This document shows, piece after piece, positions 16,962 through 25,593 of a stretch of DNA of 64,000 nt. The stretch is from Limosilactobacillus reuteri subsp. reuteri (GTDB lineage Bacteria > Bacillota > Bacilli > Lactobacillales > Lactobacillaceae), in assembly GCF_000016825.1 (NCBI RefSeq), contig NC_009513.1, positions 1,930,501-1,994,500 of the forward strand, given 5' to 3'. Made by a program: the position numbers and the translations under genes. Under the pieces are notes generated by a model that saw nothing but the letters and a program-made list of their open reading frames with translations, had not been told where the DNA came from and did no database searches. The stretch's first letter is position 1. Every line of letters begins with the position of its first letter.

Positions 16962-17642
16962 TTATTCTTCATTAAAATATGCTGTGCCTTTTCCCCAATA
17001 AAATCCTTGTTGTAAGATAACCGGATTTCCAGCAAATTTTTTAGCTAATTGTCGATTCGAAATTCCTTCAATAACAAAGGTAAGATGATGTTTTTTCGCA
17101 AAAGCTAACCACGCATTAACAAAGCTCATCATCAGTTCATAATCTTCATCCTTAAAAAGTAATAGTGATAATTTGATTCGACTAACAACCTTTAACTGCC
17201 TTTTAATGAATGCATAGCTATTACTACCCGCACACACATCATCAATCGCCAATTCAAACCCCACTTTCTTAAGACGTTGGATTTCTCTATCTAAATAATC
17301 AAGACTATGAATCGTTTCGCGGCGTTCCGTAATCTCAATGGCTACGTGATCGTGATATGCTTCGCGAATCTCTTCTAAAAATCGCCAAATACTTTCAAAT
17401 TTCATTTGACATGGTTCTAAATTAATATATATTTTGCGATTTTTTTGCTCGTTTAAAGCATTTTTTAATGATTTACGGCTTGCCTTAATCCATGCATCGT
17501 TACCCTCTTGTGTTGTGAGGCTGTGCAAGAAATTAATTCCTGGAAATTCGCCATTATTATTTCGAATAAGCATTTCATAAGTGTCAATTTCAGCATTCAT
17601 CGCTTGATCAACACTAAGGATTGGCTGAAATATATTGTACAT
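16962..17642 (-). CDS. EAL domain c-di-GMP phosphodiesterase (likely active)
   Basis: The 226-residue protein is a stand-alone EAL domain without membrane segments. Key residues are largely kept: YEMLIR in the EALxR position, NLEP, EITER, the DD pair in AIDDVCAGSNSY, Lys in RIKLSLL, Glu in VIEGI and Gln in LQQGFYWGKG. It should hydrolyse c-di-GMP to pGpG using metal ions. It starts 15 bases after the stop of the diguanylate cyclase gene, in one leftward unit, so making and degrading enzymes are co-expressed next to a polysaccharide synthase operon. The ribosome site is AGGGATA. Confidence 0.88.
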   Translation of the reverse strand: MYNIFQPILSVDQAMNAEIDTYEMLIRNNNGEFPGINFLHSLTTQEGNDAWIKASRKSLKNALNEQKNRKIYINLEPCQMKFESIWRFLEEIREAYHDHVAIEITERRETIHSLDYLDREIQRLKKVGFELAIDDVCAGSNSYAFIKRQLKVVSRIKLSLLLFKDEDYELMMSFVNAWLAFAKKHHLTFVIEGISNRQLAKKFAGNPVILQQGFYWGKGTAYFNEE

Positions 17643-17657
17643 TTTTATCCCTAACTT

Positions 17658-18821
17658 TTAATAATTGTTATTTATTTTACGTTCTAAACTAGGCTTTTGG
17701 GGACGTTGATGATGCTGATCAGTAACAATCCATCCACGGCCATTGTTCTTTACACTATATAACATTTTATCAGCTCGCTTCAAGGTCGTGTCAAGTAATT
17801 CATCATTCAAACGATCAGTTAAACTGCATGAAAAGCTAATTGTTAATTTCATTCCTTCCTTGGTAACAATCGATTTATTATTAAAGAATTTTTCAATCGA
17901 CTGGAGTAATTGATAGACTTCTTCTAGTGAATGGTTAGAAACTACAATAGTGAATTCCTCACCCCCGAAGCGATATACATAACCATGCTTGGGAAATGCG
18001 GAATGAATTTGTTCGCGAAAAACTGTTGAGAAATAATTTAACACTTCATTACCAACAAAGTGACCGTATGTATCATTTATCTTCTTAAAGTGATCAATAT
18101 CTAATGCCCCGATTACGATATTATGGATTTCATTATTATTAGCTAATCGATTAATTTCTTGACTAAGAGCTCGGTAATTAAGTAACCCTGTTAAATCATC
18201 ACGTTCACTTTCTTTTTCAAGAAGCTTTATTTTTTGCTCATTTTTCTTTTCACTATAAAAACGCTGATCTTCAAACATCGCAATAACAAATAATCCTAGT
18301 GTGGCTGCAGCAATACTTACAGGAGAAAAACTGCGAGTAATCGCAAGCGATACTAACTCGACTATTCCCAACGATGCAATGGCATAAAAATAACTAATTC
18401 TTTTTGAAATTTTACACCACCGCGTTAAAGCCAAGCAAATTGTTGTAAAAACAATCGATTCAACGATCCAATACCACCAATCTTTTAGTGGTAAAATCCC
18501 CATCAAATATTCCACGACATTCACAAATAACGGAGTTAGAGCTAATAATGCCCACCATATTTTGTACACTTTATCGCGAAAAAGCATTGTAACAGAAACA
18601 ACTTGCATGAAAACGACTTGTCCGATATTAAATAAGGACAACTGAAACAGGCAAAATTCCTGAATAAAGTAAGTTATTATAATAACGGCTCCTAGCCCCC
18701 AACTAGTTAACCGTGAATTCTTATACGAAACCCAATACCGTTCAAAATAAATTTGACTGATAATCATACAAATAACGATTATTGGTAAATAGAGTATCGC
18801 GTAAAAAAATTTAAGCGCCAA
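17658..18821 (-). CDS. Membrane-bound diguanylate cyclase (GGDEF)
   Basis: The 387-residue protein starts at TTG (18821) after AAAAGGTGA. About six to seven hydrophobic segments fill residues 1-185, followed by a charged linker (EKKNEQKIKLLEKESERDDLTGLLN) and a GGDEF domain. The active-site loop is YRFGGEEF, and DIDHFKKINDTYGH supplies the substrate and metal residues. The RxxD inhibitory site five residues before the loop is absent (PKHG), so product inhibition may be weak. It makes c-di-GMP from two GTP in response to an unknown membrane signal. It pairs with the downstream EAL gene. Confidence 0.9.
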   Translation of the reverse strand: MALKFFYAILYLPIIVICMIISQIYFERYWVSYKNSRLTSWGLGAVIIITYFIQEFCLFQLSLFNIGQVVFMQVVSVTMLFRDKVYKIWWALLALTPLFVNVVEYLMGILPLKDWWYWIVESIVFTTICLALTRWCKISKRISYFYAIASLGIVELVSLAITRSFSPVSIAAATLGLFVIAMFEDQRFYSEKKNEQKIKLLEKESERDDLTGLLNYRALSQEINRLANNNEIHNIVIGALDIDHFKKINDTYGHFVGNEVLNYFSTVFREQIHSAFPKHGYVYRFGGEEFTIVVSNHSLEEVYQLLQSIEKFFNNKSIVTKEGMKLTISFSCSLTDRLNDELLDTTLKRADKMLYSVKNNGRGWIVTDQHHQRPQKPSLERKINNNY

Positions 18822-18839
18822 CTGATTTTCACCTTTTCA

Positions 18840-19017
18840 AAATTTATTTTTATTAATAGCTTTAAAATTGTACTTCTTATAGCTGAATTAATCTAGTAGC
18901 GCTTCTAATCTTTCATTTAATAATATTTTCCTAAAAGAACCGTATGATATAATTTTTCTGCTAACGCGTTAAGAATATTAAGAATATTAAGAAGGGACGA
19001 CAGATTTTATTTTTATA
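18840..19017. promoter_or_regulatory. Divergent promoter region with a tandem 9-base repeat
   Basis: The region separates the leftward GGDEF-EAL unit from the rightward polysaccharide unit. A rightward -10 TATAAT lies at 18948-18953 without a clear -35. Three direct units TTAAGAATA, TTAAGAATA, TTAAGAAGG (18969-18995) follow, the last containing the ribosome-site-like AAGAAGGGA. Confidence 0.45.
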
Positions 19018-19515
19018 ATGAAAAATAATTACCATGATATGTATTTTGAGCATCACCACTGGCTCTTAAAAATTCGACAAACACTACTTATGCTCCTTAG
19101 TTGGTGCATTTTCCTTATCCCCATTATTATCACTACTTCAACCTATGTGGCTTACCAGACTAATGGTCATCACGGATACTTTTTCTGGTATTATGCTGAA
19201 GGATTTCGTGAACTTAATTTTTTAGTAATCATTTTGCTATTTGCTTTAGGAATGATTGGGGTCTTCTGCATTACAATGGGATATATCCAAGCTCAAAGAA
19301 CTCGTGGACTAACTACAAAATGGCCCATGTTTGACATTAACAAAAGTCATTTACAACGCCAACGAGCTGAATCATTCATGACCAAGCAGTTTGGTGATCC
19401 TGAAATGCGAACAAATACGCGCAATTTTGTTGTTAAGCCTGAACAAAATTTAACCAAGAATCAATTACGCGATATTGTTAACAATCACATAGGAGATGAT
19501 AAAGATGGTTTCTAA
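19018..19515 (+). CDS. Two-TM membrane protein, PgaD-like accessory subunit
   Basis: The 165-residue protein has two membrane segments (about residues 20-45 and 66-90) with short soluble ends, the topology of PgaD, which with PgaC forms the c-di-GMP-responsive poly-GlcNAc synthase. No sequence motif proves the assignment; it rests on topology and on an 11-base overlap with the PgaC-like gene. The start is uncertain: the best ribosome site (AAGAAGGGA, 18989-18997) lies about 20 bases before this ATG, further than usual, and an ATT at 19009 would be better spaced. Confidence 0.6.
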   Translation: MKNNYHDMYFEHHHWLLKIRQTLLMLLSWCIFLIPIIITTSTYVAYQTNGHHGYFFWYYAEGFRELNFLVIILLFALGMIGVFCITMGYIQAQRTRGLTTKWPMFDINKSHLQRQRAESFMTKQFGDPEMRTNTRNFVVKPEQNLTKNQLRDIVNNHIGDDKDGF

Positions 19516-20836
19516 CATTTTCTATGAAGCATTTCAAACCAGCTCACCATGGATGGTCTTTCTTATAATAATCAATTTAATTTTATGTATATATCCTATT
19601 TTAGGAGCGATGTTCTGGTTCTTTGGCGCAATATCATATATTCTCTTTCGCCAAAAAGAAGAATTACCACCAAAAGCCGAACTTACCCCCGAACCTTTTA
19701 TCACGATTATGATTCCAGCTCATAATGAAGAAATTGTAATAAAAAGTACTTTAGAGTATTTATTAACCCAATTGAATTATCACAATTATGAAGTGCTGGT
19801 AATGGATGATGGAAGCGATGATCGCACCCCTGAGATTCTTCATTCAATGCAAACAAAATATTCTCGCCTCAGAGTTATTAGAATCGAACAAAATCAAGGA
19901 AAGGCCCATGCATTTAATATTGGGCTTTTCTTTGCTAAGGGTGAATATATTTTAAGCAATGATGCTGATACTATTCCTGAAACTGATGCACTGATAAAGT
20001 ATATGCAATATTTTACAAGTGCTAACGGGATTAACTATGCTGCTATTACTGCGAATATGGATGTTTATAATCGTTCCTCATTATGGGGTAAATCTCAAAC
20101 GGTTGAATTCTCCAGTATCGTTGGCATAATCAAGCGAAGCCAAACTGCCATCAATAACACGATGTATGCATATAGCGGTGCAAATACCATGTATCGACGC
20201 GATTTCCTTATTAATGTTGGTGGTTTTCGCCAAGATCGTGCGACTGAGGACATTAGCATTGCCTGGGACCATACATTCATTAATGCTACTCCGAAGTTTG
20301 CCCCAGATATCGTTTTCCATATGAATGTTCCTGAAACGTTTCACGATTTATATCGGCAACGTAAACGGTGGGCACAAGGCGGGTCAGAAGTTTGGCTTTC
20401 TAATTTTCTGAAAGTCTTTCGCCATCCGTGGCAATATCGGTTTGTCATCCCCATGCTAACCGACACAACCTTATCGATTATTTGGTCTTTCTTTTTTTGG
20501 ATAACAAGTATCATTTTTATTATTACAATGCTGTCTTTTGCAATAACTGGTAACTACGAACGGGTTTGGCACGGCATCGTTATGAGTATGATCTTTGTTA
20601 ACTTTCAATTAATAGCCGGTCTTTTTCAAGTGCTGGCGGCGTTAATTCTTGATTTTAATGGATCTAAGTTACGCTATTTAATGTTTTCGCCACTTTATCT
20701 CTTATTTACCTGGATCGTTAATCCTTTAACAATCGTTACTACATTTCATAAAGCGATAAAAACTGTTACTGGTCATGGAAGTGGTAAATGGATTAGTCCT
20801 GAAAGAAAGGTAGTTGATAATAATGGCAAGTTTTGA
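19505..20836 (+). CDS. Processive family 2 glycosyltransferase, PgaC/IcaA-like
   Basis: The ATG at 19505 is nine bases after AGGAG and overlaps the end of the PgaD-like gene. The 443-residue protein has an N-terminal membrane segment, a GT-A domain with IPAHNEE, VMDDGSDDRT, SNDADT, GANTMYRRD, TEDI and the processive QRKRWAQGG (Q/RxxRW) motif, and C-terminal membrane segments. These features fit synthases of beta-linked polysaccharide such as poly-N-acetylglucosamine; cellulose or hyaluronan-type products cannot be excluded. It acts at the membrane, coupling synthesis and export. The adjacent c-di-GMP genes suggest allosteric control. Confidence 0.85.
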   Translation: MVSNIFYEAFQTSSPWMVFLIIINLILCIYPILGAMFWFFGAISYILFRQKEELPPKAELTPEPFITIMIPAHNEEIVIKSTLEYLLTQLNYHNYEVLVMDDGSDDRTPEILHSMQTKYSRLRVIRIEQNQGKAHAFNIGLFFAKGEYILSNDADTIPETDALIKYMQYFTSANGINYAAITANMDVYNRSSLWGKSQTVEFSSIVGIIKRSQTAINNTMYAYSGANTMYRRDFLINVGGFRQDRATEDISIAWDHTFINATPKFAPDIVFHMNVPETFHDLYRQRKRWAQGGSEVWLSNFLKVFRHPWQYRFVIPMLTDTTLSIIWSFFFWITSIIFIITMLSFAITGNYERVWHGIVMSMIFVNFQLIAGLFQVLAALILDFNGSKLRYLMFSPLYLLFTWIVNPLTIVTTFHKAIKTVTGHGSGKWISPERKVVDNNGKF

Positions 20837-21650
20837 AACTTTTCTTTGGTGGATATTTATTATCTTTACCCTAATTTGTGGGGGCTTTTGCATTGAGGCG
20901 CACTATCGATATAAAAATAAAAATGGCATTGATAATGAATACAAATTTTCAAATAAATATAAATATTTTGGTCAACCCGTTTATGATAAACAAAATAAAA
21001 TTCATGGTTATGAACTTTTGTTACGGGAATACAATCAGCACACTAATAAATGGCAATTACCACGGAATGTTGTGGATTTTCCGCTCAGTAAAATTGTTTC
21101 TACAATTCAAGAAATCAATCCACAGTTAAAAGATATCGCAAACTTATCGTTAAATATGACCGTCAGCCAAATTACCGATTTTCGCGCTGAATATTTCTTT
21201 ACTTGGGTCTTAGGAACAACAAATATTAAACAATTAGTCATCGAATTAGATACTAATGATATTAGACGTGCTAATATTTTTAAACGCAAAGAAATACTAC
21301 ATATGTTCAAAAAGCTCCAACATCCTCAAATTAAAATTACTATTGAAAATGTTGATTCTTCTAAAAAAACATACAACTTACTACAGCAGTATTTTCCATA
21401 TATCACCTATTTAAAATTCAATATTCATTCTTTTAACAAGTCGGCAAATCACTGGATAGATATCACTCTTGCGCAGTGGCAACGGAGAATCGCCATTTTC
21501 AACATTGAAATGATTGTCGGCAAAATTGAAGATATTAATCAGGTTGCATTAGTAAATCAACTAAATATCCCTTTCCGTCAAGGTTATGCTTACGGTCATC
21601 CAGAAAATCATAACCACCCGTCAAACGGGTGGTTTGCACATCGGCTATAA
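20823..21650 (+). CDS. Membrane-anchored degenerate EAL domain protein, 3' end altered by IS200
   Basis: The ATG at 20823 follows AAAGGTAG and overlaps the synthase gene by 14 bases. One N-terminal membrane segment (residues 5-24) precedes an EAL domain. Several catalytic positions are lost: ELTE is VIELDTN, the DD pair is IENVDS and the AEGVE glutamate region is IVGKIED. Some binding positions persist (YELLLRE, LNMTVSQ, LKFNI, RQGYAYG). It is therefore probably a c-di-GMP receptor rather than an enzyme, perhaps gating the synthase. The last residues (HPSNGWFAHRL) are encoded by the IS200 end, so the native C-terminus is lost just past the domain. Confidence 0.78.
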   Translation: MASFETFLWWIFIIFTLICGGFCIEAHYRYKNKNGIDNEYKFSNKYKYFGQPVYDKQNKIHGYELLLREYNQHTNKWQLPRNVVDFPLSKIVSTIQEINPQLKDIANLSLNMTVSQITDFRAEYFFTWVLGTTNIKQLVIELDTNDIRRANIFKRKEILHMFKKLQHPQIKITIENVDSSKKTYNLLQQYFPYITYLKFNIHSFNKSANHWIDITLAQWQRRIAIFNIEMIVGKIEDINQVALVNQLNIPFRQGYAYGHPENHNHPSNGWFAHRL

Positions 21651-22330
21651 GCCGATAATAAAAGCCGGCGTCTCAAGGCGCTGGCTTTCGCTTTGCTCAA
21701 GCCAAAATGCTCTGACTACTTTGCCACCGCTTTAAGCGGTGTTTATACTACCTCACTTACCCTTAAAAGGGTCCGAATATTCCACACTTGTTAGCTTATC
21801 CATTGCTATATCATGTTTCTCTTGATCTCGGATATACTTCTTTATCGTGGATTCATTTAATCCAACTGTACTCACATAGTAGCCTTCAGCCCAAAAATGT
21901 CGGTTCCCATATTTGTATTTTAAGTTTGCATGTCGATCAAACATCATTAATGCACTTTTTCCTTTTAAGTATCCCATAAACTGCGAGACACTTAGTTTCG
22001 GCGGAATACTTACTAACAAGTGCACATGATCTGGCATCATATGACCTTCAATTATTTCTACTCCCTTATATTTGCACAACAAACGAATATAATCTCTCAG
22101 GTCTCTTCGGTATTGATTGAAGATCGCTTTACGTCTATACTTTGGTATGAATACGATGTGATACTTACATAACCACTTCGTATGGGCTAAGCTATTTAAT
22201 TTATTAGCCATATTTATATAACCTCTTTTCCCTTATTGACTTTGGCTTGAACACCTACATCTTAAGGCAAAAGAGGCCTTTTTTATATAATTTTTATCGC
22301 CCACCCGCATAGCAGGTGGTTTTTTGTTTC
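21605..22330 (-). mobile_element. IS200/IS605-family insertion sequence (IS200 type, single tnpA)
   Basis: The element has no long terminal inverted repeats but a hairpin at each end, as in IS200: AACCACCCG-TCAAA-CGGGTGGTT (21612-21634) and CCACCCGCATAGCAGGTGG (22301-22319). Further hairpins lie at 21640-21740. The tnpA leader can fold (GGCCTCTTTTGCC region, 22225-22281), a known feature limiting transposase expression. The outer boundaries are estimates. A fragment of a related element is present at 44785-44870. Confidence 0.85.
21753..22211 (-). CDS. tnpA: IS200-type Y1 transposase
   Basis: The 152-residue protein is complete. It opens KWLCKYHIVFIPKYRRK, has the HUH motif as MMPDHVHLLVS with the two catalytic histidines, and a C-terminal YIRDQEKHD with the catalytic tyrosine. 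These enzymes move single-stranded DNA by recognising the end hairpins. The intact frame suggests the element may still be active. No tnpB accompanies it. Confidence 0.95.
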   Translation of the reverse strand: MANKLNSLAHTKWLCKYHIVFIPKYRRKAIFNQYRRDLRDYIRLLCKYKGVEIIEGHMMPDHVHLLVSIPPKLSVSQFMGYLKGKSALMMFDRHANLKYKYGNRHFWAEGYYVSTVGLNESTIKKYIRDQEKHDIAMDKLTSVEYSDPFKGK

Positions 22331-22383
22331 GTGCACTCGCTCTGCTCGCGCACTCAACTAGGTCTAAAGACATTAATTTAAAA

Positions 22384-22434
22384 AATAAATAAGCGAAGTT
22401 GGTTTTTAACCAGCCTCGCTTATTTATTTTAGAA
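22384..22434. terminator. Bidirectional terminator
   Basis: AAATAAATAAGCGA (about 22382-22398) pairs with TCGCTTATTTATTT (about 22418-22432), with an inner GGTT/AACC pairing. It ends the leftward amidotransferase gene. Confidence 0.75.
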
Positions 22435-22464
22435 ATATATTCGTATTAACAATAATTTTGCGCT

Positions 22465-23136
22465 TTAGCTATTTGCGATAAAATCCAATAACCGATACAT
22501 AACTCGCTTATTTTCAGCCGGAACGCCATGCTGAATGATTTCTTTTCCATTTTGGTGAAGATCATTATGGTCTAATGGATATTGATCATCATTTACAGCA
22601 ATCTCGCGAACATTATCTGCTGTCGGCTCAAAGTGGAATTGAAGCCCAATAACATTACCGTTCATAACAAAGCCTTGATTTTTAACTAAGTCACTACTAA
22701 ATAATAAGTCTGCTTGAGCTGGAACTTCAAACATCTCTTCATGCCAATGCAGAGCGGTTAATTTTGGAGGAATATCAGAAATTAGATCGCTTTTTAAATA
22801 CACCGGCGCCCAACCAACTTCTTTATGTGGTGCCTTCTTTACGGCATAACCGAGTGTCTTAGCGATCTGTTGGGCTCCATAACACGCACCAAAAATTGGC
22901 TTACGAGCATCCAATAGTTGCCGAATTAAAACTCGCTCTTGCTTAATCCACGTTAAGTCGTCATTAGGGCTCATGGGACCGCCAAGAATAATCAACATAT
23001 CAGTCTCATCAGCAGTCGGCAAATTACCAAACTGATAGGGATGATAAACGTACATCTCATGTCCGCGGTCCTGTGACCATTCTTGAATTGTTCCTGGTCC
23101 TTCATTTGGCGTGTGTTGCAAAACATTGATTCTCAT
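22465..23136 (-). CDS. Class I glutamine amidotransferase-like protein
   Basis: The 223-residue protein is a free-standing class I GATase domain: ILGGPMSPNDD, the nucleophile elbow FGACYGAQQIAK, and GLQFHFEP supplying the catalytic His and Glu. No synthetase domain is attached, unlike GMP synthase. Related free-standing proteins hydrolyse glutamine-like or gamma-glutamyl amides, but the substrate is unknown. It is monocistronic, with a terminator close downstream. Confidence 0.82.
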   Translation of the reverse strand: MRINVLQHTPNEGPGTIQEWSQDRGHEMYVYHPYQFGNLPTADETDMLIILGGPMSPNDDLTWIKQERVLIRQLLDARKPIFGACYGAQQIAKTLGYAVKKAPHKEVGWAPVYLKSDLISDIPPKLTALHWHEEMFEVPAQADLLFSSDLVKNQGFVMNGNVIGLQFHFEPTADNVREIAVNDDQYPLDHNDLHQNGKEIIQHGVPAENKRVMYRLLDFIANS

Positions 23137-23237
23137 CGAATATCCTTTCCGTCGACGGCAATGTTGTGCTAGGTATCGCCTGCAAGTACCTAAGATATTA
23201 TTGTTATAACATTAAATCATGAGCTTAACAATAATTT

Positions 23238-23600
23238 TTATTCCCAATATTCTTCATATTTTCGTGATGCTCCGGTTGCAGCATCAACGTCTGCTTCACC
23301 ATTATCTTCACGGCGAAAAATAAAAACTGGCTCTTCAGTCTCTTGCTGATAATCAACAGTAACAACTAGTCCTGAGAAGAACCAAGCATCCGCAAAGTTA
23401 ACATGGTAATTAATACCATCTTTTGTTATGACGATTGTTGCCTCATCGAGCGTCGATTCAGGTTCATACCCTTGCTTAGGACCATGTTTAACATTGTGTG
23501 GTTGAATTGTTTTACCATAAAGCTTTATTCCGTCTCCACTAACCAGGTTATATTTTTGTTGGAACCATTTGCTAGCAGTATCAGTAATAATTAATTGCAC
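23238..23600 (-). CDS. HesB/IscA-like iron-sulfur cluster biosynthesis family protein
   Basis: The GTG at 23600 is eight bases after AAGGAG; the GTG at 23609 overlaps that site. The 120-residue protein resembles the short HesB/YadR-like proteins of lactobacilli: IITDTASKWFQQKY, GDGIKLYGKT, then NYHVNFADAWFFSG and a C-terminal VDAATGASRKYEEYW. The three cluster-ligand cysteines of IscA are absent, so cluster scaffolding is doubtful and the family name overstates what is known. Confidence 0.72.
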   Translation of the reverse strand: MQLIITDTASKWFQQKYNLVSGDGIKLYGKTIQPHNVKHGPKQGYEPESTLDEATIVITKDGINYHVNFADAWFFSGLVVTVDYQQETEEPVFIFRREDNGEADVDAATGASRKYEEYWE

Positions 23601-23714
23601 TTCAATCACTCCTTGGATGATTCTTGCAATAGATTGATCTAATAAATCTCTAAGATGTTTAATTATTCTACCACACCCTAATAACTAAATAACAATGATA
23701 TATATTCTCGGCAT

Positions 23715-24359
23715 CTATTTTTCTTGTTTTGAACACATAAGTAATTTTTGCTGGTAGCTTTCTTCTCGATTTAATTGGCTAAGCATTACTGCTGCAACAT
23801 CTGCACGATTCGTACGCGGTGCTCCTGGCATTTTATAACCGGAAGCTGCATTTCTAACCAGTGGATTTTCAGTCTTAGGACCATCGAAAAGTGGACCCGG
23901 ATAAATTAACGTCCAGTTTAAGTTTGAGGCGATTAAATGGCGTTCTCCTTTCTCATGATCAGCCTGATTCCCCTTCAAAAATGTTTGAACCCCGATTTTA
24001 TATGGATAAGTTACATTTCTGATAGTTTCACCAGTTCCCAAACTTGATAAAACAATAATCCGTGATACATCAGCTAGTCTCATTATCTTAATTAATCGCG
24101 GCATAAAACTAGCAAATAAATCAGCGGAACTATCCTTAATTGGATTTCCCAGGGCAACTAATACTGCATTGCAAGACAGCATTGCCCGCTGAAGCTTTGT
24201 TGTCTCCTCAAGTGTTCCTTGAATTATCGTTAATTTTTCTTGTGAATTTAATTTTTCAGGAGAACGCACATATGCTACCACTTCATGTCCTTCTGATAGT
24301 GCTTGCCGAACTAATTCCTGTCCCGTTCGTCCAGTTGCTCCAAGAATAAATAGTTTCAT
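23715..24359 (-). CDS. NAD(P)-binding NmrA-like SDR family oxidoreductase
   Basis: The 214-residue protein begins MKLFILGATGRTGQELV with the GxxGxxG turn, followed by AYVRSPEKL, ALGNP and VLSSLGTGET, typical of atypical SDRs of the NmrA/BVR-B group. Its ATG overlaps the stop of the YhgE-like gene by one base, so translation is coupled and both belong to the unit opposite the TetR gene. It may reduce a flavin or a toxic compound, but this is inference. Confidence 0.8.
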   Translation of the reverse strand: MKLFILGATGRTGQELVRQALSEGHEVVAYVRSPEKLNSQEKLTIIQGTLEETTKLQRAMLSCNAVLVALGNPIKDSSADLFASFMPRLIKIMRLADVSRIIVLSSLGTGETIRNVTYPYKIGVQTFLKGNQADHEKGERHLIASNLNWTLIYPGPLFDGPKTENPLVRNAASGYKMPGAPRTNRADVAAVMLSQLNREESYQQKLLMCSKQEK

Positions 24360-25501
24360 TAGTTGCTACCTTCTTTCTTATTATCCTTCTTAAATTGAGC
24401 GGTAATTATTAGAATTAATCCTGTAATTATCGTATAGATTAGTCCCATCACCACAGAGTTTGCAGGTCCATGGTTAAAGTACATAATGCTTTTTACTCCC
24501 CTATACATGTAAGACATCGGAAGCCAATCAGCTAATGTACTATAAAAACCATTCAACGATTCAGGAACTGCAGTCAATAATGGCGCTGCAAAGAATAGCA
24601 GTAACATAAAAACTGGAATTGAAATTATCCCAACCCATGATTCTACCCCATTAATGAAGATAATGAAGGCAAAAGCACATAGCGACATAAATAGTCCCAG
24701 TTCAGTAAAGTTAGGAATATTGACATCCAAAATCCAAGATTGTAATGCGGGAACTCCATAACCGATCACTAAAGCTGATATCCCAGCAGCTATTAGTTGA
24801 ACAAACAAAGCTGAAAATTTTTCTTTAAGCGATTTAAATCGAATTTTTGAGAATGCAAATCCTAAAAGCATTGACGTTCCTAGGCTTCCAAGCCATACCG
24901 ATTGAAAGAAATGTGCGCCACCATTTGCCAAATCGCCAGTTTTATTAACCTTTTCTTTTTTTATGGTTAATGGATTAGATAAATTCAATGCCATTGTTGC
25001 TGGAATTGATGTTGACCTATTCGCTACGTTTTGTAGTAAGTTAGTGCTGAGTTTATTGTTTAATTGAGTTGTCATCTGCGTCAATGCAGTATTGACTTGG
25101 GTTGTAACAGTTGTTCCCATTCCCTGATTAATAATAATCTTTAATTCTGCTTTTTGTGCATTAGGTGCTGTTAAACTTTGAAGTTTTTCTGAAAAATCTT
25201 TAGGGATAACAATTGCCCCATAATATTTTTCTCGATTCATATCTTTTAATAGCTTTTTTTCAGAGTCAAACACTGTCCATTTAATACTCATTGCTGAAGA
25301 GTTTGAAGAACTAGTTGCTTCTGTTATTTGTTTCGCCAAATTTTCCCCAGTTACTCCGCTATCTTCATTTACAATAGCGATTGGCAAATCGTTAACTTTA
25401 ACATGAGTTGAAGGTATTGCAGTAATTGAAAAGTAGGCTCCGATAAATAAAGCTACTATAATTGGTAACCATAAAAATTTGTTTTTTAATAGTTTTAACA
25501 T
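24359..25501 (-). CDS. YhgE/Pip-like ABC-2-type membrane protein
   Basis: The 380-residue protein has one N-terminal membrane segment, an extracytoplasmic region of about 170 residues (LPIAIVNEDSGVTGENLAKQ, YYGAIVIPKDFSEKL, LKIIINQGMG) and five C-terminal membrane segments. This is the layout of YhgE/Pip proteins and ABC-2-type permeases. Related proteins act as phage receptors or in export; no ATPase is encoded nearby. It is divergent from a TetR regulator and coupled to the following SDR gene. Confidence 0.82.
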   Translation of the reverse strand: MLKLLKNKFLWLPIIVALFIGAYFSITAIPSTHVKVNDLPIAIVNEDSGVTGENLAKQITEATSSSNSSAMSIKWTVFDSEKKLLKDMNREKYYGAIVIPKDFSEKLQSLTAPNAQKAELKIIINQGMGTTVTTQVNTALTQMTTQLNNKLSTNLLQNVANRSTSIPATMALNLSNPLTIKKEKVNKTGDLANGGAHFFQSVWLGSLGTSMLLGFAFSKIRFKSLKEKFSALFVQLIAAGISALVIGYGVPALQSWILDVNIPNFTELGLFMSLCAFAFIIFINGVESWVGIISIPVFMLLLFFAAPLLTAVPESLNGFYSTLADWLPMSYMYRGVKSIMYFNHGPANSVVMGLIYTIITGLILIITAQFKKDNKKEGSN

Positions 25502-25547
25502 AGCAATCTCCTCTTATTTCTAATAATATCGTCATTATAAAAAAGAG

Positions 25548-25593
25548 GGTGTTATACTAGAACTACAAAACGCTACAAGGTGTTGCATTTTTA
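25548..25593. promoter_or_regulatory. Promoter and possible TetR operator
   Basis: The gap between the divergent starts contains a rightward -10 TATACT and an imperfect inverted repeat AAAACGC...GCATTTT near 25567-25592 around CTACAAGGTGTT. Its position overlapping the TetR start region suggests autoregulation. Confidence 0.4.

Noticed and set aside
19505..20836. Glycosyltransferase as cellulose synthase BcsA
   Set aside because: The protein is too short and has no PilZ domain, and no bcsB-like gene is near; PgaC/IcaA-like fits better, though the product is unproven.
21612..21745. Cluster of short palindromes that could suggest a CRISPR array
   Set aside because: The palindromes differ in sequence and spacing and have no repeated unit; they belong to the IS200 end.
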